A DNA stretch of 64,000 nucleotides from an uncultured Roseicyclus sp. (GCA_947500415.1 CANMRT010000001.1:1514982-1578981); one strand, 5' to 3'; positions 17,238 through 27,827 are shown, counted from the first letter of the stretch. Program-made: numbers and translations. The notes: a model not told the origin generated them from the letters alone.

Positions 17238-20200
17238 ATGACCGCAGGGTTCAGGGCATCCATTTTCGGTCTGGCGACGCTGGTTGGCGTCGCCTTCGGC
17301 AGCTTGGTTCAGGCGCAAACCGTTCCCGACCCCAATAATTCGACCTTGCCAACGTTCGGATGCACCGGAGACATCTATCAGGTGCAATCGGGTCAATTGC
17401 GTATTTTTGACCCGATCACTTCGACCTACACCAACATCGGCAGCAACCAGGGCAGCTACAACGCCACAGGGTTCAACGTAATCGATGGATACGCCTATGC
17501 TTCGCAGGGGCGCAATATCATCCGGATTGGCTCGGACGGTGATAGCGAAGTCGTCTACGACGTAGGCTTTGGCACGTACTCGGGTGATCTCGACCGATCC
17601 AACAACTTTTATCTTCGCCGCAACAACAACCGTTATGATCGGGTGGATCTTGCGACTGGCAATATCACCACGCTCAATTTCAATGGTGTGGGCGGTGGGC
17701 CGGCGGACGTCGCCTTCATTCCCGGCGGTGGTGACCGGTTGATCGGCTTCAGTAGCGGACAGATGTACACCTACAACCTGACCAGCCTGCAGAAGACGCG
17801 CACCAATGTGTCGGGCGGGATGCCGGGCGGTGGCTATGGGGCGACGTGGACGGACGCGGCGGGGCGGCTGTTCACCTTCAACAACAACACCGGACTTCTG
17901 TTCGAAATCTTCGATTACAACACCAATGCACCGCGTGCTGTGCAGGTGGGCGTAGGTGTGCCTTCGAGCAGTAATGACGGATTTTCCTGCTCGCTTGCGA
18001 ACTTCCCAAATCTTGCCCCCGTCGCGCAGGATGATGACTTTTCCACCCCCGTTAACGTCGCCATCACGGGCGATGTCACAGAGGACAATGGAAACGGTTT
18101 AGACATTGATCCTGATGGCGGAACGCTGGTTGTCACCGGGCCGGACACGGGCCCGACGGATGGCACGTTGATGCTGAATTCTGATGGCACTTTCTCGTAC
18201 ACGCCGGATGTCTATTTCCTTGGGACGGACACGTTTACCTACACGGTAACGGATCCGGCGGGTATTACGGCGACGGCGACGGTGACCATAGACGTCACGG
18301 GCGATATTGGGTTCGAGGTCGACAAACGCCGCATTTCGGGCGTGGCCGTCGCGACGGCGGAGGGGCAGGTCGTCAACTACCAGATCGAGGTCGAGAACAC
18401 CGGGGATATCCCGCTGACCGGGATTAACATTGCCGACACTCTGCCCAATGGGAATGCGGGCACGCTGACCGGCCCGGTTGAAGGCGGTGGCACCGATGGG
18501 CGCGACCAGACGGGACGCATCGATGTAGGCGAGACCTGGACTTACACGATTTCCTACACGCTCGCGCAGGACGATATTGATGGAGGCGGCCCGTTGGTAA
18601 ACACGGTCGCCGTCACGACGGCTGAGACGGGCACGGATGTGGAAAGCGACACGGCCTCGATCCCGGTGGATCAGGACGACAGTTTCACCTTCGCAAAGAC
18701 CGCAGATGTGACCAGCTTTGCAGGCTTGAATGATCCGGTGGTGTTCACGTTCACGGTCGAGAATACGGGCAATGTGACGCTGACCGATGTGGTCGTGACT
18801 GACCCGTTCTTTGACCCCGATTACAGCTGCACAATCGCCACGCTTGCGCCGGGTATCACTGACAACACAACCTGCACCTTTACCTATAACGTGACTCAGG
18901 CCGATATCGACCGGGGCGAAATCGTCAACACCGCCGCCACCAACGCCAATGGAGCCGGGGGTGCGGCGCTGCCCGAGCAGATGAGTACTGTCACCTTGAC
19001 CGGTCCGCCCGAGGTCGCAGCCGTGCGGATCGTGAAAACTGATGAGGGCAACGATCTCGCATTTGGGGCCGTAAACGATGTCGAGACTTTCACGTTCCAG
19101 GTCTTCAACGACGGCGATGTGACACTGACCAACCTTGTGGTGAGCGATCCGTCCCTTGGCTTCACCTGTGCGCTGGCTGACCTCGCGCCGGGCGGCAACA
19201 CCACGACTTGCGCCAACGGTGATCCGTTGAGCGCGGACCTGACAATCACCCAGGCGCTGATCGATGCCGCGACCTATACGAATACAGTCTCCGTTGTAGG
19301 AGAGACAACGCTGGGCACAGATGTCAGCGACGACGACACGCTGGTTCTGACTGGTCCCGCACAGGACGTGCAATTGGTGATGGTGAAGACGGTCACGGGC
19401 GGAGACAATTTCGCAGCCGTTGGGGACGAGATCACGTACGACTATGTCGTTACAAACGATGGCAATATCACGATCACCAGCCCAATCACGGTCGCCGACA
19501 ACCGCACGACCGTGTCCTGTCCGGTCTTGCCTGCCGGTGGTCTGGCACCGAATGCGTCAATCACCTGCACTGCAAGCTATTCCGTTGACCAGCTTGATCT
19601 GAACGCGGGCAGCGTCGTGAACCTTGCCTCTGCGAGTGTGACGCAAACCCTCGCCAACGGGTCGACCGTGACAGAAACGTCGCCACAGGTCTCTGCCACG
19701 GCGACGGCGGATCGTAATCCTGCAATCACCATCGCAAAAGAGCTGACGTCGATCACCGACGAGGATGGCACCGCGCAGACGGCACTGACCTATGACGAGG
19801 TCGATGATCTGCTGAATTACACGTTCACCGTGACCAATGCGGGCAACGTGACACTCACCGATCAGATTGTCGTCACCGACACGGATATCGGCGCGACCGT
19901 GAACTGCGGCCCGGCGGCGCCGAACCTGGCACCGGGTGCCAGCGTGACCTGTACGGCCAGCTATCCAGTTACGCAGCCGGATCTCAATGCCGGCAGTTTT
20001 GTAAACACCGCCACAGCCGCGACGAGTTTCAACGGCAACCCGGTCACAACACCGACGCCCGCAAGCGAGACCGCCTTCGCGCACCAGACACCGGCCCTGA
20101 GCCTGGCGAAGACGGAAGATGCGCCTGCCGTCATGGTTCTGACTGTAGGAGGCACGATCGATTACACTTACGTGGCCACGAACACAGGCAATGTGACGCT

Positions 20201-23200
20201 GACCGACCCGATCACCATCAGCGATGATCGGTTTCTGAGCGGTGGCATCACTTGTCCGACCTTCCCAGCCGCGGGCATCGCGCCCGGGGGCACATATACC
20301 TGTACCGCGACCTACACGATCACAGCCAACGACGTGTTCATCGGTACGGTCCTGAACAACGCGACTGCAACGTCCGGCACGACCACATCCCCGCCTGCCA
20401 GCGTTACGGTGCCATCGGGTGCGTTGCCCGCGCTGGATGTGACGAAGGACATCATCTTGGTCACGGATCCGACGGGTGGCACACCAAGTGGTCTGCAGTT
20501 CAACGAGGTGGACGACGTCCTCACGTTTGAGTTCGAGATTGAGAATACAGGAAGCGTGGCCTTCGTGCGTCCCATCACGGTCACCGACCCGATGCTGACG
20601 CCGAATCCGATCACCTGTTACACGCCAACCGTCACAGACCCAGATTTCCAGCCCGGTGAGACGGCTACTTGCACTGGTCAATACACGATCGATCAAGGCG
20701 ATCTGGACGACGGGGAGGTGATCAACACCGCCTTCGCGTCCGTCGAATACAATGCGCCGGGGCAGGGGCCGAGCATCTACAACTCTCCCACCGCGACCGA
20801 AACGGTTCCAGCCGCTGCCAACCCGGCCCTGACCGTGGCTAAGGACGTCACCGCGGGGCCTGATCCAGCGGATGCAGGTGATATTCTGACCTATACGCTT
20901 ACCGCGACCAACTCGGGCAACCAGACGCTGAGCAATGTCAGCCTAAGCGACCCGCTGATCCCTAGTCTGACCTGCACCGTGGGCGGTGTTGCCGCCCCGG
21001 CAAACGTGACGTTGGATCCGGGGGAGGTTTTGTCCTGCACCGGCGATTACACCGTCACGCAGCAGAACGTGGATACACAAACGCTGTCGAACACGGCCAC
21101 GGCCTCGGGTCTTTCGCCAAATGGCAGCCCGGTGACGGGCACGGGGATGGATATGCATCCGTTGGTCACGCCGGTACCGAATATTGAGATTATCAAGACC
21201 CTGACGGCTGGCACGCCGACGCCCGCTTACAACGTTGAAGGCGACACGGTGAGCTTCACGGTGGAAGTGCGCAACACTGGCAACGTGACGCTAAGCACTA
21301 TCGATGTGACTGACAGCATCGTGGCGGGCACCTGCACGGTTGGCCCGCTTGCACCCGGCGACAGCGATGATAGCTGCCGGTTCGTCTACTCCGTTCAACA
21401 AGGGGATGTTGACGACGGGCAGATCGACAATATCGCCACGGGCTTGGCCACTCCGATTGCGTCCTCGGGCGCGGGTCCGATCACCCGGACTGGCAATCTG
21501 ACGACCCCTGGTCCGACGCGGACACCGGGTATCACGTTGACCAAGACGGCGGACGTGGCGAACTTCAATGCCGCTCTGCAGACGATCACCTACACGTTTG
21601 AGATTGAGAATACGGGCAACATCACGTTGACCGGCACACCATCGATCAACGATCCGGGTGCGACCGGTATCACCTGTAATCCCCCGCCTGCTGGCGGGTT
21701 GCTGCCGGGTGGAATAGTAACCTGCTCCGGCACGTATGATACGGATCAGGGCGATGTGGATGCGGGCCAAGTGGTCAATACCGCCACGGCCTGGCTTCCC
21801 AATCCACTGGATCCGTCCACGCCGCTGACCTCGACCGGGTCGGTGACGGTGCCGGCGGTTCAAACGCCCTCGATCACGTTGACCAAAACGCCGGACGTTA
21901 CGAATTTCACCGGGGCAAATCAGACGATCACCTATACCTACGTCATCGAGAATACCGGCAACGTCACGCTGACCGCCGCCCCAGTGCTGACAGACAACCG
22001 CATCCCTGCCGCCGACCTCAGCTGTGATCCTGTGCCAGCAGGTGGGCTGCTGCCTTTGGGGACGCTGAATTGCACCGGCACCTACGAGACGACCCAGCTG
22101 GACGTGAACACGGGTGCCGTGACAAACATAGCAGGCGTCGAGATCGACGATCCCACCAACCCTGGAACGCCGCTTTCCGCAAGCGCAACTGCTACGGTTC
22201 CAGCCGTCCGCAACGCAGTGATCGAAGTGGTTAAAACGCCATCTGTCACCTCTGGCGCGGCGGTAGGCGACACGATCACCTATACTTATGTGGTCACCAA
22301 CCGGGGCAACGTGACGCTGACCAACATCGTGCTGGATGACCAACATGTTTCGGCCTCCGGCACCGCTCCGCTAGCGATCAGCGATGGGGGCGTTCTCCTT
22401 TCGCTCGAGCCGCTGGCGAGTGCCACGCTGACAGCGCAATACGTGGTGACGCAAGATGACGTGGACGCCGGCGCCGCGCTCACCAATACCGCAACCGTAA
22501 ACGCGACCCCGCCCAGTGGCGTGACGCCGCCAAACGACAGCGATCCGGCATCGGTCAGCCTTTCTCCAGCGGTGCCGGAATTAACCGTGATCAAGGATGT
22601 CCCGAACCTGCCTGCATCGCTGGTGGCCGGTACGGACGTGACCTTCCGCATCCGAGTGCAAAACACCGGCAACGTGACGCTCGACAACGTGGTTCTGACG
22701 GACACGCTTGGGCGGCTCGACGGCTCCGTCATCTCGATGCCGCCGCCGGTTGGTCCGGTGCAGGATGTGGGAACCATTGGCGAATTGGACGTGGGCGAGA
22801 CGTGGGAATACGCGCTGACCTACACGCTGACGCAGGCCGACGTGGACGCGGGCGGGATCTCAAACTCCGTTCTGGCAGAGGCGACGGACCCCTCGGGCAC
22901 CCCTGTCGACGATCTCTCGGACGGCAGCTCGCCCACGGGCGATGCGCCGACACTGGTGCAAATCCCCGCAGCGCCAGCGATCCAGGCGATCAAGACAATC
23001 ACCACGCCAGCGACGACCGTTGGCGGACAGGTCGTGTTCCAGATCGCGGTGGAGAATACCGGCAATGTGACGCTGACGAATGTCGGCATTGCGTCGGACA
23101 CGGTCACGCGGCTGGATGGCGCTGCCGTCACCGGTGCGATCAGCGGGCCGACATTTGCCAGCGCCAGCGCGGGTTCCCCCTCCGGGACACTGACACCAGG

Positions 23201-26200
23201 CGAGCGGGCGTTCTACACGCTCACCTATACGCTGACGCAGGAAGACATCGACGCGGGCGGCATTCAGAACACCGCAACAGCGACGGGCACGCCGCCAAGT
23301 GGCCCGCCAGTCACGGATATCTCGGATGATGATGGCATTGGCGACAGCAACCCGACTGTGCAAGAGATCCTTCCGGTCCTTGGCCTGACGCTCGACAAGC
23401 AATTGGCCAGCGGCGGTCCGACCTTCGATGACACCACGGACGTGCTCGTCTTCAATTTCGTGGTCACCAACACCAGCAACGTGACGCTGACCGAGCCTAT
23501 CGTGATCGACGATCCGCTGATCATCGGGGCAAGCGGGTCGGTTGTTTGTCCGCCGGGCGACGTGGCACCGAATGGTGTGGTCACTTGCACAGGGAGCTAC
23601 ACGGTCACGCAGCCTAATCTGGATGATGGGTTTGTCACCAACAGTGCAACGGCCTCATCCGCGTTCAACGGGACGCCAATTGTCAGCCCCGCCGATGATG
23701 TGACCGTTCCTGCCGCGCAGGATCCGGCCCTCGCGCTGCTCAAAGAAGCGGCTCCGCTAAACCCGGCAGACTTCGTTGTCGGTGCGGTTGTGAACTACAC
23801 ATACACGATCACCAATACTGGCAATGTGACTTTGACCGATCCGGTCACAATCACCGATGACCGCATTGCAGCGGCGGATATAGATTGTCCGACGTTCCCC
23901 GCAGCCGGTCTTGGCCCGACTGAGGTCTACGTCTGCACCGCCGACTACACGGTGACCGACGATGATGTGGACGTGGGATCGGTAGTCAACAACGCCACGG
24001 CAACGTCTGGCACGACCGTCTCGCCGCCAGACAGTGAAACGACACCTACCGGTGCGGTGCCTGCGCTTGAGGTTGTCAAAAGCCTTGCCTCGGTCACGGA
24101 CGCCGGCGGCACCGTGCGGCCAGGCGGCGAATTCCTCGCCGTGGGCGATATCCTGAACTACAGCTTCACGGTGACAAACACCGGAACACGCGCTTTTGTG
24201 GGGGATATTGAGGTTGTCGATCCTCTCATCCCCGGAGGCTCCGTCACCTGTTGGACGCGCATCCCCGGCACGGACGAGGATTTCCGCAGCGGTGAGACGG
24301 CCACCTGTACGGGTGCCTACCCGATAACGCAGGTCGATCTTGATGCCGGAGAGGTGGTGAATACGGCGTTTGCGTCAACGTCTTTCGGCTCGATCCCGAC
24401 GACCTACAATTCGCCGACCGATAGCGTCACGACCCCGGGCGATGCCAACCCATCGATCACGTTGGACAAGCGGGTTATCAGCCCGGCGATCACGGCCGTT
24501 GGCCAGACGATCACCTACGAGTTTGAAGTTCAGAACACCGGCAATCAGACCTTGACGAATATCACCGTCACGGACCCGCTATTGCCCGGCCTGTCGTGCA
24601 CCGTGGCCACGCTTGATCCGGGCGACAATCTGATCTGTACCGAGGATTACATCGTCGATCAGGATGATGTGGATGCAGGTTCGGTGGTCAATACGGCGTC
24701 CGTATCGGGTACCACACCGGCCGGGACCAGCGTTTCCGACACGGATGGTGAAACCACGCCAATGCCTGCGGCAATGCCGATGATGACGCTGGGAAAATCC
24801 GCCTCACCGGACCCGTTCGGACCTGTTGGCAGCGACGTGATCTACACCTTTACGGTTGAGAATATGGGCAATGTGACCCTGCGTAATATCGTGGTCACAG
24901 ATCCGCTCGACCCGACCTACAGTTGCGCCGTTCCCGACCTTGCGCCGGGCGACAGCAATTCTAGCTGCACCTTGGCCTATACGGTCACCCAAGGTGATGT
25001 GGACGCGGCCCAGATCACAAACTCGGCCACTGTTGCCGCGACACCGGAACGTGGCATGCTGACCCCTGTCACCACCACGATCACCACGCCGGGTCCCACA
25101 CCCGCGCCAGCGCTGGAGCTGACCAAGACCAGCAGCGTCGATTTCCTGGATGATGGGGGCACCGTCACCTACACCTTCACCGTGGTGAACACTGGGACGG
25201 TCACGCTTCTGCCGCCGACGATCATCGATACGATGACCCGCCTGGACGCAGTCAACACGCCCACTGGCCCAATCGGGGCGCTATCTGCCCCGGCGGAGAG
25301 CGGCGTTGCGAACAACCTGCTCGATGTTGGTGAGACCTGGACCTACACCGCGACCTACACGATCACGCAGCCAGACGTGGATGCCGGTGGCTTCCAGAAT
25401 ACCGCGACGGCCACGGCGCTCGATCAACTCGGCAATTCCGCGTCGGACGTGTCGGATGATGGCGATGATGGGGATGGCAACACCACTGACGATCTGACCC
25501 GTATCGAGATCACCAGCACGCCATCGCTGGAAGTCGAGAAGATCGTGACCACGCCGGGGCTGGTGGCCACCGATGAAGTCGTCTTCACGATCACTGCACG
25601 CAACACCGGTAACGTCACGCTCACCGCACCGGACATTGCAGATACGCTGACCCAGATCGATGGGACGCCAGTTGGTGGGACCATTCCGGCGCCGGTTTTG
25701 ACCTCTGGCAACGCCGCCGGGATCCTGCCCGGTGAAGCCTGGGTTTGGGAGCTGCGTTATGTCCTGACCCAGGACGATGTGGACGCGGGCGGATTGTCTA
25801 ACACGGCAACCGTCACGGCCGATCCGCCGCTTGGCGCGCCTTCCATCTCGGACGTCTCGCGCGATGGAGATCCTGCTGACGGCAATGTCACTGATGATCC
25901 GACGGAGATGGAGATCGTCCGAAACCCCGCCATTGAAGTCATCAAGACCTTGGTCTCCGCCGGGGATGCGGTGGGCGAGACCGTGATCTACGACATCGAG
26001 GTGCGCAATGCGGGCAATGTAACGCTGACTGGCCTGGCGTTGACGGCTGAGGATCTGACCAACTTCGATGGTTCTGGCCTAACGCCTGACAGCATCAATC
26101 AGACGGGCGGTGACACCACCGGCCTCTTGCCGGTGAACGGATCGTCCGTGTTCCGCGTGATCTACACGATCCAGCAAAACGACATCAACGCGGGCGGTGT

Positions 26201-27698
26201 GCTGAACTCCGCCACGTTCCAGGCGACCTCGCCAACCGGATCACCGGTCGTCGATATTTCGGACACCGGCACGGGTACCGGCAGCACGCCGACGCCCGCG
26301 CCAATCACGCAAATTGACGCGATCACGGTCGGAAAGGCGGCAGGCGTGCCAACGCGGATCAACGGAACGCTGACGCAAGTCGAGTTCCAGATCGAGATCG
26401 AGAATACCGGCAACGTGACGCAAACGGGCGTTGAAGTGATCGACGATCTGACGGGCTTCGTTGCGCCGGCCACTTTGATCGACGTGGACACACCCGCACC
26501 GACCGGTTTGAACGGGGCGGCAGGTAACACGGGTTATGATGGAGTGACGAACACGTTGGTCCTTGATGGGGCCGTAGATCTGGATCCGGGGCAGGGCGGA
26601 ACGATCACGCTGACGGTGCGCTACGACATCGCAGGCGGAAACCCGGCTTCGCCCAACACGGTCGCCGTTACATCTGACCGGATCACGGTGCCCGTCACGG
26701 CGACGGCGTTGGTCGCTGGTATCACGGCTGAGCCTGACCTCTTCGCGACCAAGACGGCCTCGCCGCAATCGGCCATCCTTGGCGATACGATCACCTACAC
26801 CATGACGTTCGAGAACCGCCTGACGACTGCGGAAGGCGCGCTGACGTTGATAGACGAATTGCCGCCAGGCCTCGAATACACGCCGGGAACCGCCACCTAC
26901 AACGGAGGGACAACGCCTGCGCCGATAGTGGTCGGACGGCAATTGCAATGGCAAGGCGTGACCATCGGCCCGAGCGAGACCATCACGATTGCTTTGCAGG
27001 CCCGCATTACCGGCGGGGAAAGTGGCGAGTTGACTAATCGTGCCTTTATCGTGGCGGCGGACGGATCGATCTTGTCCAATATCGCGTCGGCCACCGTCAC
27101 GCGACGCGCGGAAGCGTTGTTCGACTGCGCTGACATCATTGGCCGCGTTTTCGATGACCGTGACTTCGACGGTGTCTTCGATGAAGGCACGGAAGAGGGG
27201 CTGCCGCGCGTTCGTTTGGTCACGGTTGACGGCACCCTGATTACAACAGATGAGCACGGACGTTTTTCCGTGCCGTGTGCTGCGTTGCCACGTGCCGACA
27301 TTGGATCGAACTTCCAGCTGGAGCTTGATGATCGGACCTTGCCCACGGGTTTCTTCGTCACGACTGAAAACCCACGCATTCTCCGCGTGACACCTGGCAC
27401 AATGACCGTTTTCAACTTCGGCGCGACATTTGGCCAGTTGATCGAGATCGATCTGACCGCTGCCGCTTTCGAGGTCGATGGCAGGCCGTCTGAGGCCTTG
27501 GTACAAGGCGTCGGTCGGTTGATGCAGGTGCTAGGTGAACGGCCGTCGGTGTTGGAACTTGATTACTATCGGGGCGATGAAAGCGCGGAAGTGGCGCGAC
27601 GCAATTTGGACGCCATCGAAGCACTCATCCAGGACCGATGGACCGCTTCGGCAACGTATGACTTGCGGATAGTGACCAGCATTTCGCGCATTCGATAG
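17238..27698 (+). CDS. Giant DUF11-repeat surface protein with OmpA-like C-terminus
   Basis: About 3486 residues. Signal peptide MTAGFRASIFGLATLVGVAFGSLVQAQ; the start at 17238 has AAGAAGGA seven bases upstream (ORF open from 17181). An N-terminal propeller-like domain (DUF6923-like, about 30-260) and a cadherin/Ig-like domain (APVAQDDDFSTPVNVA to TATVTIDVTG) lead into about 24 DUF11-type beta-sandwich repeats, each with a core near ENTGNVTLTDxxVTDP and a closing VTQxDVDAGxVxNTATA. Most repeats carry two cysteines (LxCxVxxLxPGxxxxC); another class lacks them and ends in D-rich VSDDGD segments. Then comes an SdrD-B-like domain (GRVFDDRDFDGVFDEGTEEGLPR) and a short, degenerate OmpA-like domain (LELDYYRGDESAEVARRNLDAIEALI). 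Likely an exported adhesin or envelope-spanning scaffold working with the upstream barrel protein. Confidence 0.85.
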   Translation: MTAGFRASIFGLATLVGVAFGSLVQAQTVPDPNNSTLPTFGCTGDIYQVQSGQLRIFDPITSTYTNIGSNQGSYNATGFNVIDGYAYASQGRNIIRIGSDGDSEVVYDVGFGTYSGDLDRSNNFYLRRNNNRYDRVDLATGNITTLNFNGVGGGPADVAFIPGGGDRLIGFSSGQMYTYNLTSLQKTRTNVSGGMPGGGYGATWTDAAGRLFTFNNNTGLLFEIFDYNTNAPRAVQVGVGVPSSSNDGFSCSLANFPNLAPVAQDDDFSTPVNVAITGDVTEDNGNGLDIDPDGGTLVVTGPDTGPTDGTLMLNSDGTFSYTPDVYFLGTDTFTYTVTDPAGITATATVTIDVTGDIGFEVDKRRISGVAVATAEGQVVNYQIEVENTGDIPLTGINIADTLPNGNAGTLTGPVEGGGTDGRDQTGRIDVGETWTYTISYTLAQDDIDGGGPLVNTVAVTTAETGTDVESDTASIPVDQDDSFTFAKTADVTSFAGLNDPVVFTFTVENTGNVTLTDVVVTDPFFDPDYSCTIATLAPGITDNTTCTFTYNVTQADIDRGEIVNTAATNANGAGGAALPEQMSTVTLTGPPEVAAVRIVKTDEGNDLAFGAVNDVETFTFQVFNDGDVTLTNLVVSDPSLGFTCALADLAPGGNTTTCANGDPLSADLTITQALIDAATYTNTVSVVGETTLGTDVSDDDTLVLTGPAQDVQLVMVKTVTGGDNFAAVGDEITYDYVVTNDGNITITSPITVADNRTTVSCPVLPAGGLAPNASITCTASYSVDQLDLNAGSVVNLASASVTQTLANGSTVTETSPQVSATATADRNPAITIAKELTSITDEDGTAQTALTYDEVDDLLNYTFTVTNAGNVTLTDQIVVTDTDIGATVNCGPAAPNLAPGASVTCTASYPVTQPDLNAGSFVNTATAATSFNGNPVTTPTPASETAFAHQTPALSLAKTEDAPAVMVLTVGGTIDYTYVATNTGNVTLTDPITISDDRFLSGGITCPTFPAAGIAPGGTYTCTATYTITANDVFIGTVLNNATATSGTTTSPPASVTVPSGALPALDVTKDIILVTDPTGGTPSGLQFNEVDDVLTFEFEIENTGSVAFVRPITVTDPMLTPNPITCYTPTVTDPDFQPGETATCTGQYTIDQGDLDDGEVINTAFASVEYNAPGQGPSIYNSPTATETVPAAANPALTVAKDVTAGPDPADAGDILTYTLTATNSGNQTLSNVSLSDPLIPSLTCTVGGVAAPANVTLDPGEVLSCTGDYTVTQQNVDTQTLSNTATASGLSPNGSPVTGTGMDMHPLVTPVPNIEIIKTLTAGTPTPAYNVEGDTVSFTVEVRNTGNVTLSTIDVTDSIVAGTCTVGPLAPGDSDDSCRFVYSVQQGDVDDGQIDNIATGLATPIASSGAGPITRTGNLTTPGPTRTPGITLTKTADVANFNAALQTITYTFEIENTGNITLTGTPSINDPGATGITCNPPPAGGLLPGGIVTCSGTYDTDQGDVDAGQVVNTATAWLPNPLDPSTPLTSTGSVTVPAVQTPSITLTKTPDVTNFTGANQTITYTYVIENTGNVTLTAAPVLTDNRIPAADLSCDPVPAGGLLPLGTLNCTGTYETTQLDVNTGAVTNIAGVEIDDPTNPGTPLSASATATVPAVRNAVIEVVKTPSVTSGAAVGDTITYTYVVTNRGNVTLTNIVLDDQHVSASGTAPLAISDGGVLLSLEPLASATLTAQYVVTQDDVDAGAALTNTATVNATPPSGVTPPNDSDPASVSLSPAVPELTVIKDVPNLPASLVAGTDVTFRIRVQNTGNVTLDNVVLTDTLGRLDGSVISMPPPVGPVQDVGTIGELDVGETWEYALTYTLTQADVDAGGISNSVLAEATDPSGTPVDDLSDGSSPTGDAPTLVQIPAAPAIQAIKTITTPATTVGGQVVFQIAVENTGNVTLTNVGIASDTVTRLDGAAVTGAISGPTFASASAGSPSGTLTPGERAFYTLTYTLTQEDIDAGGIQNTATATGTPPSGPPVTDISDDDGIGDSNPTVQEILPVLGLTLDKQLASGGPTFDDTTDVLVFNFVVTNTSNVTLTEPIVIDDPLIIGASGSVVCPPGDVAPNGVVTCTGSYTVTQPNLDDGFVTNSATASSAFNGTPIVSPADDVTVPAAQDPALALLKEAAPLNPADFVVGAVVNYTYTITNTGNVTLTDPVTITDDRIAAADIDCPTFPAAGLGPTEVYVCTADYTVTDDDVDVGSVVNNATATSGTTVSPPDSETTPTGAVPALEVVKSLASVTDAGGTVRPGGEFLAVGDILNYSFTVTNTGTRAFVGDIEVVDPLIPGGSVTCWTRIPGTDEDFRSGETATCTGAYPITQVDLDAGEVVNTAFASTSFGSIPTTYNSPTDSVTTPGDANPSITLDKRVISPAITAVGQTITYEFEVQNTGNQTLTNITVTDPLLPGLSCTVATLDPGDNLICTEDYIVDQDDVDAGSVVNTASVSGTTPAGTSVSDTDGETTPMPAAMPMMTLGKSASPDPFGPVGSDVIYTFTVENMGNVTLRNIVVTDPLDPTYSCAVPDLAPGDSNSSCTLAYTVTQGDVDAAQITNSATVAATPERGMLTPVTTTITTPGPTPAPALELTKTSSVDFLDDGGTVTYTFTVVNTGTVTLLPPTIIDTMTRLDAVNTPTGPIGALSAPAESGVANNLLDVGETWTYTATYTITQPDVDAGGFQNTATATALDQLGNSASDVSDDGDDGDGNTTDDLTRIEITSTPSLEVEKIVTTPGLVATDEVVFTITARNTGNVTLTAPDIADTLTQIDGTPVGGTIPAPVLTSGNAAGILPGEAWVWELRYVLTQDDVDAGGLSNTATVTADPPLGAPSISDVSRDGDPADGNVTDDPTEMEIVRNPAIEVIKTLVSAGDAVGETVIYDIEVRNAGNVTLTGLALTAEDLTNFDGSGLTPDSINQTGGDTTGLLPVNGSSVFRVIYTIQQNDINAGGVLNSATFQATSPTGSPVVDISDTGTGTGSTPTPAPITQIDAITVGKAAGVPTRINGTLTQVEFQIEIENTGNVTQTGVEVIDDLTGFVAPATLIDVDTPAPTGLNGAAGNTGYDGVTNTLVLDGAVDLDPGQGGTITLTVRYDIAGGNPASPNTVAVTSDRITVPVTATALVAGITAEPDLFATKTASPQSAILGDTITYTMTFENRLTTAEGALTLIDELPPGLEYTPGTATYNGGTTPAPIVVGRQLQWQGVTIGPSETITIALQARITGGESGELTNRAFIVAADGSILSNIASATVTRRAEALFDCADIIGRVFDDRDFDGVFDEGTEEGLPRVRLVTVDGTLITTDEHGRFSVPCAALPRADIGSNFQLELDDRTLPTGFFVTTENPRILRVTPGTMTVFNFGATFGQLIEIDLTAAAFEVDGRPSEALVQGVGRLMQVLGERPSVLELDYYRGDESAEVARRNLDAIEALIQDRWTASATYDLRIVTSISRIR
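19720..25125 (+). repeat. Duplicated five-unit block inside the giant DUF11 protein
   Basis: Repeats 5-9 (about 19720-21530) and repeats 15-19 (about 23380-25125) line up in order, not just unit by unit. Shared marks include NATATSGTTxSPP, then a Cys-rich variant unit with ITCYTPTVTDPDFQPGETATC versus VTCWTRIPGTDEDFRSGETATC, then YNSPTxxxTxP, then SGNQTL/TGNQTL, then TTPGPTRTPGITLTK versus TTPGPTPAPALELTK. The offset is about 3.65 kb. The region was built partly by block duplication and has since diverged. Confidence 0.7.
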
Positions 27699-27827
27699 TC
27701 TGCTCGGAAAAACCAGAAGCCCTGAAGAGAAGACGGATTGGACCCTGTTCTGAGGAAAAGCCCTCGATCTAAATCTACACTGCTTGAGCGTTGTGGTGCA
27801 GTGCGGGGAAATATACGGGCCGTGCCC

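Noticed and set aside
18099-27506. Several long minus-strand ORFs (for example 18099-19373, 19557-20696, 21291-22346, 26241-27506) inside the giant DUF11 gene
   Set aside because: They are antisense shadows of a repetitive, GC-rich coding region; their sequences repeat only because the sense strand repeats.
17238-27698. The repeat region as a CRISPR array or DNA satellite
   Set aside because: Repeats are about 390 bp, coding, in frame and diverged at the DNA level; this is protein-domain repetition, not CRISPR.
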